Origin: Lujinxingiaceae bacterium
GTDB lineage: Bacteria; Myxococcota_A; Bradymonadia; Bradymonadales; Bradymonadaceae
NCBI GenBank assembly: GCA_013697635.1
Contig: JACCWM010000122.1
Span: 1-64,000 of the forward strand
DNA: 64,000 nt
Reading direction: 5' to 3'
Shown here piece after piece: positions 18,277-26,944 of the stretch; positions within the stretch are counted from its first letter, which is position 1, and every line of letters begins with the position of its first letter. The position numbers and the translations under genes were made by a program. A model generated the notes under the pieces. It was not told where the DNA came from and ran no database searches. It saw nothing but the letters and a program-made list of their open reading frames with translations.

Positions 18277-18879
18277 ATGAGTTGTCCCAGTTGCCAGTCC
18301 AAGCTGCCCGAGGATGCGCGCTTTTGCGCCTATTGCGGGATCACGCTGCGCTCGTGTCCGCAGTGCGCGCGGCTCTTTGGCGATGACGACGCCTGCTTTT
18401 GTGGCACCTGCGGAACGCCGCTCGAGAGCGCGACGGTGCGAGGCCCGGCCAATGGACGCGTGGTCGCAGCGCCCTCTTTGAGCTCGATGCCGACGCTGAC
18501 CAACGGTCTCTCCGAGCCCAAGATCATCGTCGACATCGATCAGATCCTCAACGCGGACGACAACGAGGCGATCTTCGGCTACCTCTACGAGCTCAAGTCC
18601 GATCCCAACCAACACCGACTGCTCTTTGGCGATACCAAGCTCGGTGCCGGCAACAACAACGACATCATCATCGATCGCTCGGCCGTCTCGTGGAATCACG
18701 CGCTGTTCATCTGCCGCAACGAGCGCATCTTGCTCCAGGACTCAGCGAGCACCAACGGCACCTTTGTCAACGGCAAGCGCATCCGCAGCCCGCGCCAGCT
18801 TCGCCACGGCGACTCCGTGCGCTTTGGCGACGCGGAGTTCAAGGTCTGGCTCAAGTCCGCCTACCGCGAACTGGACTAA
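18277..18879 (+). CDS. Double zinc-ribbon and FHA domain protein
   Basis: 200 residues. The first 55 contain two C-x2-C zinc-ribbon knuckle sets (CPSCQSKLPEDARFCAYCG, then CPQCARLF with CGTCG). After a short linker, residues about 115-195 are an FHA domain: GAGNNNDIIIDRSAVSWNHA, then LQDSASTNGTFVNGKR, the phosphothreonine-binding core with its S-x-x-H and T-N-G-T motifs. Such proteins bind phosphothreonine peptides and often accompany Ser/Thr kinase signalling in myxobacteria-like organisms. No kinase gene lies in this window. It is convergent with the next gene, with ten bases between them. Confidence 0.9.
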   Translation: MSCPSCQSKLPEDARFCAYCGITLRSCPQCARLFGDDDACFCGTCGTPLESATVRGPANGRVVAAPSLSSMPTLTNGLSEPKIIVDIDQILNADDNEAIFGYLYELKSDPNQHRLLFGDTKLGAGNNNDIIIDRSAVSWNHALFICRNERILLQDSASTNGTFVNGKRIRSPRQLRHGDSVRFGDAEFKVWLKSAYRELD

Positions 18880-18889
18880 AAGCCGACGC

Positions 18890-19894
18890 TCAGGCCTGCG
18901 GCGTGCTCTCAGGCAGCGCCGGCAGACCACCGATGGCCTCGATGCGCGCCTTGATTTCCTCATAGCCCTCGTCGACCTCTTCACGCGGCAGATTGCCGGC
19001 CTCGAGTCGCACGTCGGCCTGCTTGCGGCATGCCTCGTAGAAGGCCAGGCCGCGGCGCATGATCTGGGCGTCGTTGCCCGCAACCTCGAGCGCCTTCCAG
19101 AGGCCGTCCTCGGCCTCGGCGAACTGACCGAGGCGTTCATGATAGGAGATCAGGTTGATCTGGCTGACGATGTAGACGCCCAGCACGGGCTGTCCGTGGG
19201 CCTCATAGGCCTTCTCGGAGAGTTCGGCGGCCACACGGCCCCAGCTCAGCGCGCGATCGAACTTTTGCGCCTCGAACATGGCGACGCTGAGCTGCTGGCA
19301 GCCCTGGGCGGCCTGCACGCTGATATTGGGCGCGCCCTGCTCACCAAGCTTCTTGGCGAGCTCGATCGCGTTGGTCATCTCGGCGTCGGCGCTGTCGAGC
19401 TCTCCTTTTCGCGCGAGGATCAACGCCATGTTCTGGTGCGCGCCCAGGGCCAGGCCTTCGGCGCCCTGCTGGCCGTCGGCGCGTAGCGCCTCGATCAAGA
19501 CGATCGCCTTTTTGCCGGCCTCGAGCGCCTCGTCGAGCTCGCCGCTGGCGACCAGGATGCTCGACAAGTTAAGGTGGGTTGCCGCCCCGTTACCCCGAAA
19601 GTCGATGCCGCGCGCGTTGAGTTCGTCGCACATCTTGGAGGCCTCGCGGTGGTAATCGCGCGCCTGATCGAGCTGGTTCTTTCGCTGGCTGACCACACCG
19701 AGCTCGTTAAGCACGCGGGCGCGCAGCTTGAGCACCTCTTCGGTGCTCTCTTCGGCCATGTCGAGGATCGCGCTGGCCTCCTCCATGGCATCGCTTGCGG
19801 CCAGGACATTGGCCTGGCGCAAATTCTGGCTGCCGGCGTCGATGAGCAGGCGGGCGGCTTCGAGCTGGAGATCGAGATTCTTGGACGTCTGCAT
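18890..19894 (-). CDS. Tetratricopeptide-repeat protein
   Basis: 334 residues, no signal peptide. About six helical-pair repeats of 34-42 residues are visible, for example the units containing NELGVVSQRKNQLDQARDYH, ASGELDEALEAGKKAIVLIE and NMALILARKGELDSADAEM. These are TPR-like scaffolds for protein binding. The final 40 residues are acidic. It is the last gene of the minus-strand block that starts with pal, 44 bases after the metallophosphatase-like gene. Partner and function are unknown. Confidence 0.82.
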   Translation of the reverse strand: MQTSKNLDLQLEAARLLIDAGSQNLRQANVLAASDAMEEASAILDMAEESTEEVLKLRARVLNELGVVSQRKNQLDQARDYHREASKMCDELNARGIDFRGNGAATHLNLSSILVASGELDEALEAGKKAIVLIEALRADGQQGAEGLALGAHQNMALILARKGELDSADAEMTNAIELAKKLGEQGAPNISVQAAQGCQQLSVAMFEAQKFDRALSWGRVAAELSEKAYEAHGQPVLGVYIVSQINLISYHERLGQFAEAEDGLWKALEVAGNDAQIMRRGLAFYEACRKQADVRLEAGNLPREEVDEGYEEIKARIEAIGGLPALPESTPQA

Positions 19895-19938
19895 GAGTGG
19901 CTATTCCATGTGTTTGTGAGGTTTAGGGCACCATCTTG

Positions 19939-21441
19939 TTATCGCTTTGCGGCCCACTGGTCCAGCACTTTGCGCACACCGGTGTCCTCATCGATGCCGC
20001 GCTTGACCTGAATCACGCGCAGCTCAGCCCAATCCGCGCCCTCGCCAAACTCGATCATCGACTCGAGCGTGCCGACCTGCATCGCAGCCTCACCGACCAC
20101 GCCCGAGGTCACGTCCAGCGCCTGCTGTGTGATCGCCACCTGCGCCTCGAGCGCCTCCATGCGCGCGCCCTTCTCACTGGTGCCGCCAGGCGTCATACGA
20201 AGCGTCTCGAGCTCGCGCAGCAGCGCGTCGTGGCCTTCACGCGCCTTGAAATAGCCCGACCAGGCGCGCCGGTAGGCCCGCACGCGCTCGGTAGGGTCTT
20301 TGAAGGCGTTGGCGTAGGCTATCGAGCGCGGTCCCTCCTTTGTGCCCGTCAGGTACAGGTCGAGCTTTCCAAGGTACTTTCCCCGGCTCAAGGGCTCGAC
20401 GATCGGCACCGAACCCACCCAGCTTGGCGAGGTGGTCAGTCGGTTGGAGTTGGAGACGACCACGGCGTTGACGGCCAAGGACTGGGCATTGAGCTGCTCG
20501 ACGAGCTCGCGCGTTGGGCTCATCCCCAGATTGCTCAAGAGCACGACCACACTGACGTCGGCGGGCAACTTCAAGAGCTCCTCTTGATAGGACTCGAGCG
20601 CGGGCAGCACCTTGAGGCTGCGATTGGCGTAGTACTCGCTTTGGCGCGGCTTATCCTTGGTCAGACCGATGAAAGCCACCTTGTGCTTGCCGCGCTTGAC
20701 GACAACGTGGCCTGCAAAGGGTTGGCTGCCGTCGACGTGGCGAAGGTTGGCCGAGATGAAGGGAAACTTCGCCGTCTTTCGCAGCGCCTGCACACGCTCC
20801 AGGCCGAGCACCAGATCGAGCTCGCCCACGTTGAATGCGTCGAGCGGTTGGCGGTTCAAGGCCGCGATCACGGCCTGAGCGCCAATTTCGCCGGCTTTTT
20901 GCTCCTCGGCGGCCTGCCTGTCCAACGTCGAGCTGCCAAAGAGCAGATCACCGGCGTCGACAACAAAGCTCGTCGTCGTCGTGGGCATGCCACGACCCCA
21001 CCATTTCTGGGCCTCGTCGGTCGAGGGCTTGGCATGAAGTCCAATCAGCGTGTGACGGCGGCTGAAACCACCCATCGGATTGGCCGATGAACCGCTCTCC
21101 TCGAGCTCGCCTTGCACGTTGGCGCTGAAGACCAGGCTCAGGATCTGGGAGTCTTCGGGGGCCGGGCGAGTGGCGTGGCGTCCCTGACGCGCGTGATGAA
21201 GTTGGGCCTCGATGCGTCGAAACGCTGTATCAAAGCCGCGCTTGTGCGCGCCCAACATGGCGCTTCGCGCCTCGAGCGTGGCAAGCGCCATGCCCGCTGG
21301 CGGTGCGCTCTCGCTGATCGCGGGCTCGAGCTTGGTTTCGCTCTTGGTCTTCGAGTCACAGCCCGCCGCGCAAACGAGCGCCAACGCACCAAAAAACAAA
21401 AATGCGCGCTCCAGCCCTGGGAGTACTCTCATCTTGCTCAT
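19939..21441 (-). CDS. 5'-nucleotidase/UshA-like lipoprotein, degenerate metal site
   Basis: 500 residues. The signal LFFGALALVCAAGCDS ends in a lipobox. The phosphoesterase-like domain begins at LVFSANVQGELEESG, where active 5'-nucleotidases have a T-N-D-x-H-G-x-L-E motif. Here the Asp and His are replaced by Ala and Gln. GGFSRRHTLI and VVDAGDLLFG match the next blocks, and a late coiled-coil-like region (REGHDALLRELETLR) follows. The fold call is good, but catalytic activity is doubtful. It sits 29 bases after the CpoB-like gene. Confidence 0.75.
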   Translation of the reverse strand: MSKMRVLPGLERAFLFFGALALVCAAGCDSKTKSETKLEPAISESAPPAGMALATLEARSAMLGAHKRGFDTAFRRIEAQLHHARQGRHATRPAPEDSQILSLVFSANVQGELEESGSSANPMGGFSRRHTLIGLHAKPSTDEAQKWWGRGMPTTTTSFVVDAGDLLFGSSTLDRQAAEEQKAGEIGAQAVIAALNRQPLDAFNVGELDLVLGLERVQALRKTAKFPFISANLRHVDGSQPFAGHVVVKRGKHKVAFIGLTKDKPRQSEYYANRSLKVLPALESYQEELLKLPADVSVVVLLSNLGMSPTRELVEQLNAQSLAVNAVVVSNSNRLTTSPSWVGSVPIVEPLSRGKYLGKLDLYLTGTKEGPRSIAYANAFKDPTERVRAYRRAWSGYFKAREGHDALLRELETLRMTPGGTSEKGARMEALEAQVAITQQALDVTSGVVGEAAMQVGTLESMIEFGEGADWAELRVIQVKRGIDEDTGVRKVLDQWAAKR

Positions 21442-21470
21442 CGCTACAACCGTGTTGGTAGGTGGGATAC

Positions 21471-22283
21471 TTAGCTGCAGCTTCCAGACTTGATCTTTTG
21501 CAAGTAATCGCGTGCGTCACGCACCTGGCGCGAGCCGGGATGCTCGTTGACCACGGTCTCGAAAAAGATGCCGGCTTCCTGGCATTTGCCCATCTTGGCG
21601 AAGGCCTCACCGATGCGATAGGTCGCCCCCGCCCGGCGCGTGGAACGGCTGTGATTTTGCAAGACCTTTTGATACTCGAAGATGGCGCTGACCCACTGAC
21701 CTTCGAGAAAATAGGTCTCCCCGAGCAAGTAGGTGGCCTCGTCGGCCTTGGCATGGCGCGCGTGTTTGCTCAAGAAGGCATCGAACGCCTGGCGAGCGAC
21801 GCGAAAGTCTTTGATCTCGAGGCGGTTGGAGGCGAACTCGAAGAGCGCATCGGGGTCTTGGGGCATGGCCGTCTGAGCGGCGCCGCTGAAGCGAAGATCG
21901 ACATCCTCTCGAAACAGCTTGAGCCCCTGGTCGAGGCGCAAGAAGCGAAACTCCAGCTCCTCGGACTTGCCACGAAGCCGCTCGACCTCCTCGCGTGTCT
22001 GTTGGATCTCGACGCCAAGATTGGCGTTGTTTCGCTGCAAGAGATCGCGCGCTTCTTGCAAAACGCTTTGCAACTCGGCGACGTCCGCACGCCCGTTGGC
22101 GATCATCTGGGTCAGCTCGACCTTCTCAGCCTGGTAGCTCTCCATCATGGCATTTTGCTGGGCCTTGACGGTCTCCAGGTCGTCTTGCATCCGATTTCCG
22201 GTCCACATCGGTGTGCAGCCAGAGCCAACGAGCGCTGCCAGCAAGCATAAGACGATGAATTTCTCGGTGGTTTGCAAAGGCAT
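21471..22283 (-). CDS. cpoB: CpoB/YbgF-like lipoprotein (coiled coil plus TPR)
   Basis: 270 residues. A lipobox is present (VLCLLAALVGSGCTP), unlike E. coli CpoB, which is a soluble periplasmic protein. Residues about 35-115 form a long coiled coil (VELTQMIANGRADVAELQSV and following), as in YbgF trimerisation regions. Residues about 145-265 hold three TPR units beginning DALFEFASNRLEIKDFRVAR, including DEATYLLGETYF. CpoB couples outer-membrane constriction (Tol-Pal) with PBP1B. The immediate upstream neighbour is pal, supporting this call. A terminator-like hairpin separates the two genes. Confidence 0.85.
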   Translation of the reverse strand: MPLQTTEKFIVLCLLAALVGSGCTPMWTGNRMQDDLETVKAQQNAMMESYQAEKVELTQMIANGRADVAELQSVLQEARDLLQRNNANLGVEIQQTREEVERLRGKSEELEFRFLRLDQGLKLFREDVDLRFSGAAQTAMPQDPDALFEFASNRLEIKDFRVARQAFDAFLSKHARHAKADEATYLLGETYFLEGQWVSAIFEYQKVLQNHSRSTRRAGATYRIGEAFAKMGKCQEAGIFFETVVNEHPGSRQVRDARDYLQKIKSGSCS

Positions 22284-22382
22284 GATCTGAATTTGGGGGG
22301 GTGGGAAAAGTCATTCGAGCGCGCACAGTCCAGCCGATGCAACCGCGCGCGCTCGTCGATCTATTTCGTATGATCGGGATCC

Positions 22383-22423
22383 AAAAACTCCAAAGGCCCG
22401 CTGCCATAGAGCACCGGGCCTTT
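22383..22423 (-). terminator. Terminator-like hairpin downstream of pal
   Basis: A nine-base stem, AAAGGCCCG with CGGGCCTTT, around a 14-base loop, followed on the minus strand by GGAGTTTTTGG. It lies between pal and the CpoB-like gene, so cpoB would need readthrough or its own promoter. Confidence 0.6.
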
Positions 22424-22444
22424 GAAAACTCACCAATCAATCAC

Positions 22445-23236
22445 TTACTTTGAGATGAACTCGGCGCGACGGTTGCCGCGGTGGCAGCTATCGGGGCCGT
22501 CCTCGCCACACTGGCGAACCAATTGCTCCTCACCGTAGGAGAGCGTGGAGATGCGCTTGCCGGAGATACCCAGCGAGGTCATGAAGTTGCGCACGGCGCG
22601 GGCACGACGCTCACCAAGAGCGAGGTTGTACTCGCCGGTGCCGCGCTCGTCGCAGTGACCGACGATCTGCGCGCTAAGCTCACGCTCCTTCATGCACTTG
22701 GCGTTGGCCTGCAGGGTGCGGCGTGCCTCGTCGTCGATGTTGGCGCTGTCGTAGGCGAAGAACACCTTCTCAAGCTGACAGCCCTGCGGCTCCGGCGGCG
22801 GAACGCATCGGCCACTGCGGCAGATGTTGCCGTCGCTGCAATCGCCGTCGCCACTGCACTCGGGCTTTTGAACGCAGCTTCCACCCTGGCAGGTGAATCC
22901 GTCCTGGCAATCGTTCTCGCTCAGGCACTCGGGGCCGCAGCGGTTGTCACGGCACTGCTGGTTGCCCGGGCAATCGTTGCTGCCAACGCAGTAGCCAGGA
23001 ATGCGCTCGCAAACACCGGCGCTGCACTCAAGCGAGGGATCACCGCAGTCGGCGTCGGCACGGCACTGCTGGCAAAGGCCATTAACACAGTACAGACGAC
23101 CCTCAGCCTTGCCCTTGTCGCTCTTCTGGCAATGGTCGTCCTTGTCGCATTTGGGATAGTCAGGACCACAAGCAGTGAGTCCCATAACGGTGATCAAAAG
23201 CAGGCACAGTGCCCAGTAGGTTTGACGCAGAAACAT
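22445..23236 (-). CDS. pal: Pal-type OmpA lipoprotein with Cys-rich insert
   Basis: 263 residues. The N-terminus is a lipoprotein signal (LLLITVMGLTACGP). Residues about 30-150 contain roughly 20 cysteines in repeated units such as CRADADCGDP, CVGSNDCPGNQQC and CSGDGDCSDGNIC, resembling disulphide-rich EGF/Dickkopf-like repeats. The C-terminal 110 residues are an OmpA-like peptidoglycan-binding domain (VFFAYDSANIDDEARRTL, then GHCDERGTGEYNLALGERRA), clearly the Pal type. A canonical Pal has only a short linker in place of the Cys-rich block. A promoter lies at 23322..23350. Confidence 0.88.
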   Translation of the reverse strand: MFLRQTYWALCLLLITVMGLTACGPDYPKCDKDDHCQKSDKGKAEGRLYCVNGLCQQCRADADCGDPSLECSAGVCERIPGYCVGSNDCPGNQQCRDNRCGPECLSENDCQDGFTCQGGSCVQKPECSGDGDCSDGNICRSGRCVPPPEPQGCQLEKVFFAYDSANIDDEARRTLQANAKCMKERELSAQIVGHCDERGTGEYNLALGERRARAVRNFMTSLGISGKRISTLSYGEEQLVRQCGEDGPDSCHRGNRRAEFISK

Positions 23237-23577
23237 GGATTTATACTCCTCAGCAACGACTCGTTGTTTTATTGCCCCGTGTTAGTCGGGAAGCGCGCGG
23301 GTTCCGCTCGATTCGATTCGGAAATTACTGGCACACCTACATTCTGTCAAGCAATACCGAACGTTTGTGCAACGACAATGCCAACGCATACTTTGGTACG
23401 CACTAAAAGCAAGTCAGTACTTGACCGCTGACCCGCATAAATGTTCGAGTTCGTTTGTTCTTGGGCCCAACCTACTCCCGAGTGGTCGCCCCATGCTCCA
23501 AGAATCGAGGCTTACACATGCGCCGTGGTTCACCAAGACACTCCACGTTAATTTGTTTTCTTTTCAGGTAGTTAGCC
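23237..23577. other. Intergenic region between divergent pal and MATE genes
   Basis: 341 bases with no credible gene. It holds the pal promoter at its left part. The right part is relatively AT-rich and must contain the promoter of the MATE gene, but no good -35/-10 pair was found on the plus strand. Confidence 0.5.
23322..23350 (-). promoter_or_regulatory. Sigma-70-like promoter for pal
   Basis: TTGACA, a 17-base spacer and TAATTT on the minus strand, giving a transcript start near 23315 and a leader of about 80 bases before pal. The -35 box is consensus and the spacing is ideal. Confidence 0.6.
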
Positions 23578-25092
23578 ATGGCTCTTGGCATTGACGCAGC
23601 GCGGGGCAAGACGATCGTATTTTTGGCCGGGCCGATCATGATCGCCATGCTCACCCAGACCTTCATCAACGTCGTCGACACCATCTTCATCGGCAAGCTC
23701 GATGCGAGCTTTAGCATCCCCGGCCAGGCGGCGCTGGGCTTGAGTTTGCCGATGCTGTGGATCATCGGCGGTTCGCTCTCCGCGGTGGGTGTGGGCACCC
23801 AGGCCATGACCGCGCGCCGCTACGGTGGCGGTCGCCCCTTCGATGCCGGCACGGTGCTGTTCAACAGCCTGGTGATCGCCGTGGTCAGCTCGATCATCTT
23901 CACCTACCTCGGCTGGCACCTGATCCCCGTCTTCTTTCACTACCTGACGTCCAATGAGGCCGTGGCCGCGCTGGGCACGCCCTACGCCCAGATCCGCGTG
24001 CTGGGCGTGCTCTCGATGGTCGCCTCGACCAGCTACAAGGGATTTTTTGACGGCGTCGGGGCAACGCGCGTGCACATGTACGCCTGTTTGATCATGAACG
24101 CGGTCAACATCCCGCTCAATTACGTCTTCATCTTTGGCTTTGGCTCGATCCCGGCCTACTTTGTGACGGGCGCGGCGATCTCGAGTCTGATCTCGACCTA
24201 TGTCGGCCTGGCGATCATGATCCTGTGGAGCGTGCGCGGCAAGTACGCCAAGCCCTTTGGCTACTACCGGCTGCGAAACCTCAAGCCGCGCGTGATGTGG
24301 GAGATCTCCAAGCTGAGCCTTCCCAGCATGGCCACCCAGATCTTTGTGATGAGCGGCGTGCTGCTGTTCATGAAGATCATCGACATGATCGACGATCAAG
24401 TCGTGCTCGAGGCCATGGCCCAGACCAACTATTACGGCACCTCCTTTGCCGAGAAGGCCAGCGCCCTGCATGCCGCCTTGATGGTGCGCGCCGACCTGCC
24501 CGGGCGCGTCTTTGCCGACGACTGGGCTCACACCGTGCTGTGGAGCAGGCCGCCGATATTCATGACGGCCGCCAAGCTGATCATTGATCTGCTCAGCATC
24601 GGATTCGTCACCTGCATCGCCTTTGGCCAGGCCACCGCCACGCTCGTCTCTCAGGCCATGGGCAAGAATGACTTCAAGCTCGCCGAGAACTACGGCTGGG
24701 AGTCGGTCAAGTTGGGCATGTACTTCTTCGGTGCGCTGGGCGTGGTCGTGATTGTCTTTCCCGAGTACTTTCTCGATATCTTGAGCGACGACGTGATGGT
24801 GATCGAGGCCGCCATCCCGGGCCTTCGTCTGATGGCCTCGACCTTGATGTTCATCGCCATGAGCCTGATCCTGATTCAGGCGCTCTTTGGCGCCGGCGAC
24901 ACTAAGTTCGTGATGTGGGTCGAGCTGATTTTGCACGGCGTCTGCCTTGCGCCGCTGGCCTTCATCCTGGCCGTCGTGCTTAACTGGGGCTACATGGGCG
25001 TGTGGATCTCGGCGATGGTCTACATCACGGCGCTGGCGATGATCATGGCCTGGAAGTTTTGGAGTGGCGGCTGGAAGTCCATCGAGGTCTGA
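23578..25092 (+). CDS. MATE family multidrug/Na+ efflux transporter
   Basis: 504 residues with about twelve membrane helices. The N-terminal half opens with IVFLAGPIMIAMLTQTFINVVDTIFIGKL, and helix-2/3 residues PMLWIIGGSLSAVGVGTQAM fit the family. The second half restarts near FVTCIAFGQATATLVSQAMG. Typical MATE proteins have 440-480 residues. The excess is a hydrophilic insertion of about 50 residues between the two halves (roughly residues 270-320, rich in Ala, Asp and Tyr). MATE proteins export cationic compounds using Na+ or H+. The ribosome site is weak (AGG). The lipoprotein gene at 25125 follows after 32 bases. Confidence 0.88.
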   Translation: MALGIDAARGKTIVFLAGPIMIAMLTQTFINVVDTIFIGKLDASFSIPGQAALGLSLPMLWIIGGSLSAVGVGTQAMTARRYGGGRPFDAGTVLFNSLVIAVVSSIIFTYLGWHLIPVFFHYLTSNEAVAALGTPYAQIRVLGVLSMVASTSYKGFFDGVGATRVHMYACLIMNAVNIPLNYVFIFGFGSIPAYFVTGAAISSLISTYVGLAIMILWSVRGKYAKPFGYYRLRNLKPRVMWEISKLSLPSMATQIFVMSGVLLFMKIIDMIDDQVVLEAMAQTNYYGTSFAEKASALHAALMVRADLPGRVFADDWAHTVLWSRPPIFMTAAKLIIDLLSIGFVTCIAFGQATATLVSQAMGKNDFKLAENYGWESVKLGMYFFGALGVVVIVFPEYFLDILSDDVMVIEAAIPGLRLMASTLMFIAMSLILIQALFGAGDTKFVMWVELILHGVCLAPLAFILAVVLNWGYMGVWISAMVYITALAMIMAWKFWSGGWKSIEV

Positions 25093-25124
25093 GCGCCTCT
25101 AGCGCCGCGGCATACGGGATTTGG

Positions 25125-25907
25125 ATGCGATTGATCACAGCGGCAGTTGCGATGTTTTTTGCCTTGGGCTGCGGCGGCTCGATCGAACCCGAAGGCCCGG
25201 TCGACGCCGACGGCGAGCCCATCGCGCTGCCCGGCGCTTACGAGACCTGGCTTCAGATACGGCGTATGACGCCTGGGGCAGGCGCGATCAGCGCCCAGCC
25301 GATGCTCGAGCTCGAATTCACCGACTACCTCAACCCCGACACCTATTTGAGCTTCAATCTGGTTGCCCTGCAATCGGGAGGAATCGTCGCGCGCGGCGAC
25401 GCTGAATACATCATGTCGACCAAGACCGTGCGCTGGACACCCCGGCGCGCCCTCGAGCCGGGCTTTCATTACACCGTGCTGCTCGCCGCCGAAGACGTGC
25501 GCAGCGTCACCGCCTCACCGCTGCTCTTGAGCCCCGATTCGCCGCGCTATGTCGTCGACGAGACGCTGAACCCAACGCCACACCCGACGCGCCCTGAAGG
25601 CCGCTGGGCCCAGGTCGAGGCGATCTTCGAGGCGCGCTGCGCATCGTGTCATCGCGACCCGCAGTGGCAGCTCAATCCGCTCACCTTCGAGAGCCTCGTT
25701 GGCAAGCGCTCGGCACAGAGCGAGCACCTCGTGGTGCGCCCCTATGATGCCCCCGCCTCTTATTTGATGCACAAAATTTTGCCCGACTATCCGCTTCGCC
25801 GCTTCACCGTGCAGCCGCCGCCCTGGGCGCCGGACAATGACCCGCTCTCGCGCGAGGAGCTGCAGCTCGTGGAGAGCTGGATTCGCTTCGGCGCGAGATC
25901 CGACTAG
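25125..25907 (+). CDS. Lipoprotein with c-type haem motif
   Basis: 260 residues from ATG 25125, chosen because it gives a lipoprotein signal (AAVAMFFALGCGGS); the longer frame back to 25002 lies inside the MATE gene. Residues about 40-145 look like an Ig-like beta domain of the bacterial SbsA type (PMLELEFTDYLNPDTYLSF, then RWTPRRALEPGFHYTVLL). A haem-attachment motif CASCH is then found in FEARCASCHRDPQ, followed by a planctomycete-type cytochrome layout (YLMHKILPDYPLRRF). A role in electron transfer at the outer membrane is plausible; partners are unknown. Confidence 0.75.
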   Translation: MRLITAAVAMFFALGCGGSIEPEGPVDADGEPIALPGAYETWLQIRRMTPGAGAISAQPMLELEFTDYLNPDTYLSFNLVALQSGGIVARGDAEYIMSTKTVRWTPRRALEPGFHYTVLLAAEDVRSVTASPLLLSPDSPRYVVDETLNPTPHPTRPEGRWAQVEAIFEARCASCHRDPQWQLNPLTFESLVGKRSAQSEHLVVRPYDAPASYLMHKILPDYPLRRFTVQPPPWAPDNDPLSREELQLVESWIRFGARSD

Positions 25908-25933
25908 GCCAAGGCGCCGGGGCCATGGGGCGG

Positions 25934-26944
25934 TTATTCCTGCGCCGCTTTCTCTTGCTGAGCCGCAGCCGCAAGCTCAGCGTCGATCGCATCGATCAGG
26001 CGACTGGTGGTCTTATCGTCGAGGTAGCTGCGCCCGTTGATGAAGATCGCCGGCGTGCCGCTGAGGTTTGCAGCCTCGCCCTCTTTGCGTTCACGGGTGA
26101 CCTGGGCGACGATCTCCGGGCTGTTCATATCCTTCTTGAAGCGCTCGAAGTTGAGGCCGAGCTGCTGGGCGAAGCGCTCGATGCGCTCGCGGCTGAGCAC
26201 GTGCTGGTTTTGAAAGAGGATGTCGTGCATCGGCCAGAACTTGCCCTGCTTGTGGGCAGCGAGCGAGGCCTGGGCGGCGAGCTGGCCCTCGGCGCGCCCA
26301 AGCGGGAACTGCTTGAAGTAGATCGCGACCTGATCGCCGTATTTCTTGTTGATCTCGTCGAGCATCTTGCCGGCGTCGCGGCAATGCGGGCACTGAAAGT
26401 CAGCGAACTCGACGATCACGACCTTGGCATTCTTGCCGCCCTTGACGGGCACGCCCTCGAGGCCAAAGACGTAGCTGCGCTTGGAAGCCTCGACAAAGCG
26501 TGCCACACGGTCGAGCGTGTCCGTCTGGCCCAGGCCCTCTTTGATCGACATACCGACCACGCCGGCGATCTGAGTGGACAAGCCGCAGCGATCTGGTTTT
26601 TGCAGGCACTCGTGCAAGCTGTTGGTCGCCCCGGGGCAGGGGCACAGCTCGGCTTCGGCAATCTTGACGAAGTTCGTGCGCTCGCTCGCCGACAGCAGGC
26701 CGAAGTTGAAATCCGGGTAGATGTCGACCGACGGTGCATTCGCGTCGCCCTTATCGGTGTCAGCCGCGCCTGCGGCCGCGCCCTTTTTGTCCGCAACCGG
26801 ATCGGTCTTGGCCTCCACGGCCTTGGCCACCTCCCCTGCACCGGGCTTGCCGCGCTCGGCCGCCTCGCTCGAGGCGTCCTTGCAAGCCAGCGCGGCAAAG
26901 GAAATGCAAAGCGCCAACATCGCGAAAAACAACCTGGACTTCAT
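25934..26944 (-). CDS. DsbA-family thioredoxin lipoprotein with Cys-rich N-domain
   Basis: 336 residues from ATG 26944, which places a lipoprotein signal (FAMLALCISFAALACKD) at the start; the longer frame back to 27022 is rejected. After a charged linker, residues about 95-145 form a small domain with CPCPG, HECL and DRCG cysteines. The C-terminal 200 residues are a thioredoxin-like DsbA/Thioredoxin_4 domain with active site CPHC in FADFQCPHCRDAGKM and a cis-Pro loop SGTPAIFINGR. It probably oxidises or isomerises disulphides in the periplasm, and the many Cys-rich secreted proteins here would be substrates (inference). Confidence 0.88.
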   Translation of the reverse strand: MKSRLFFAMLALCISFAALACKDASSEAAERGKPGAGEVAKAVEAKTDPVADKKGAAAGAADTDKGDANAPSVDIYPDFNFGLLSASERTNFVKIAEAELCPCPGATNSLHECLQKPDRCGLSTQIAGVVGMSIKEGLGQTDTLDRVARFVEASKRSYVFGLEGVPVKGGKNAKVVIVEFADFQCPHCRDAGKMLDEINKKYGDQVAIYFKQFPLGRAEGQLAAQASLAAHKQGKFWPMHDILFQNQHVLSRERIERFAQQLGLNFERFKKDMNSPEIVAQVTRERKEGEAANLSGTPAIFINGRSYLDDKTTSRLIDAIDAELAAAAQQEKAAQE

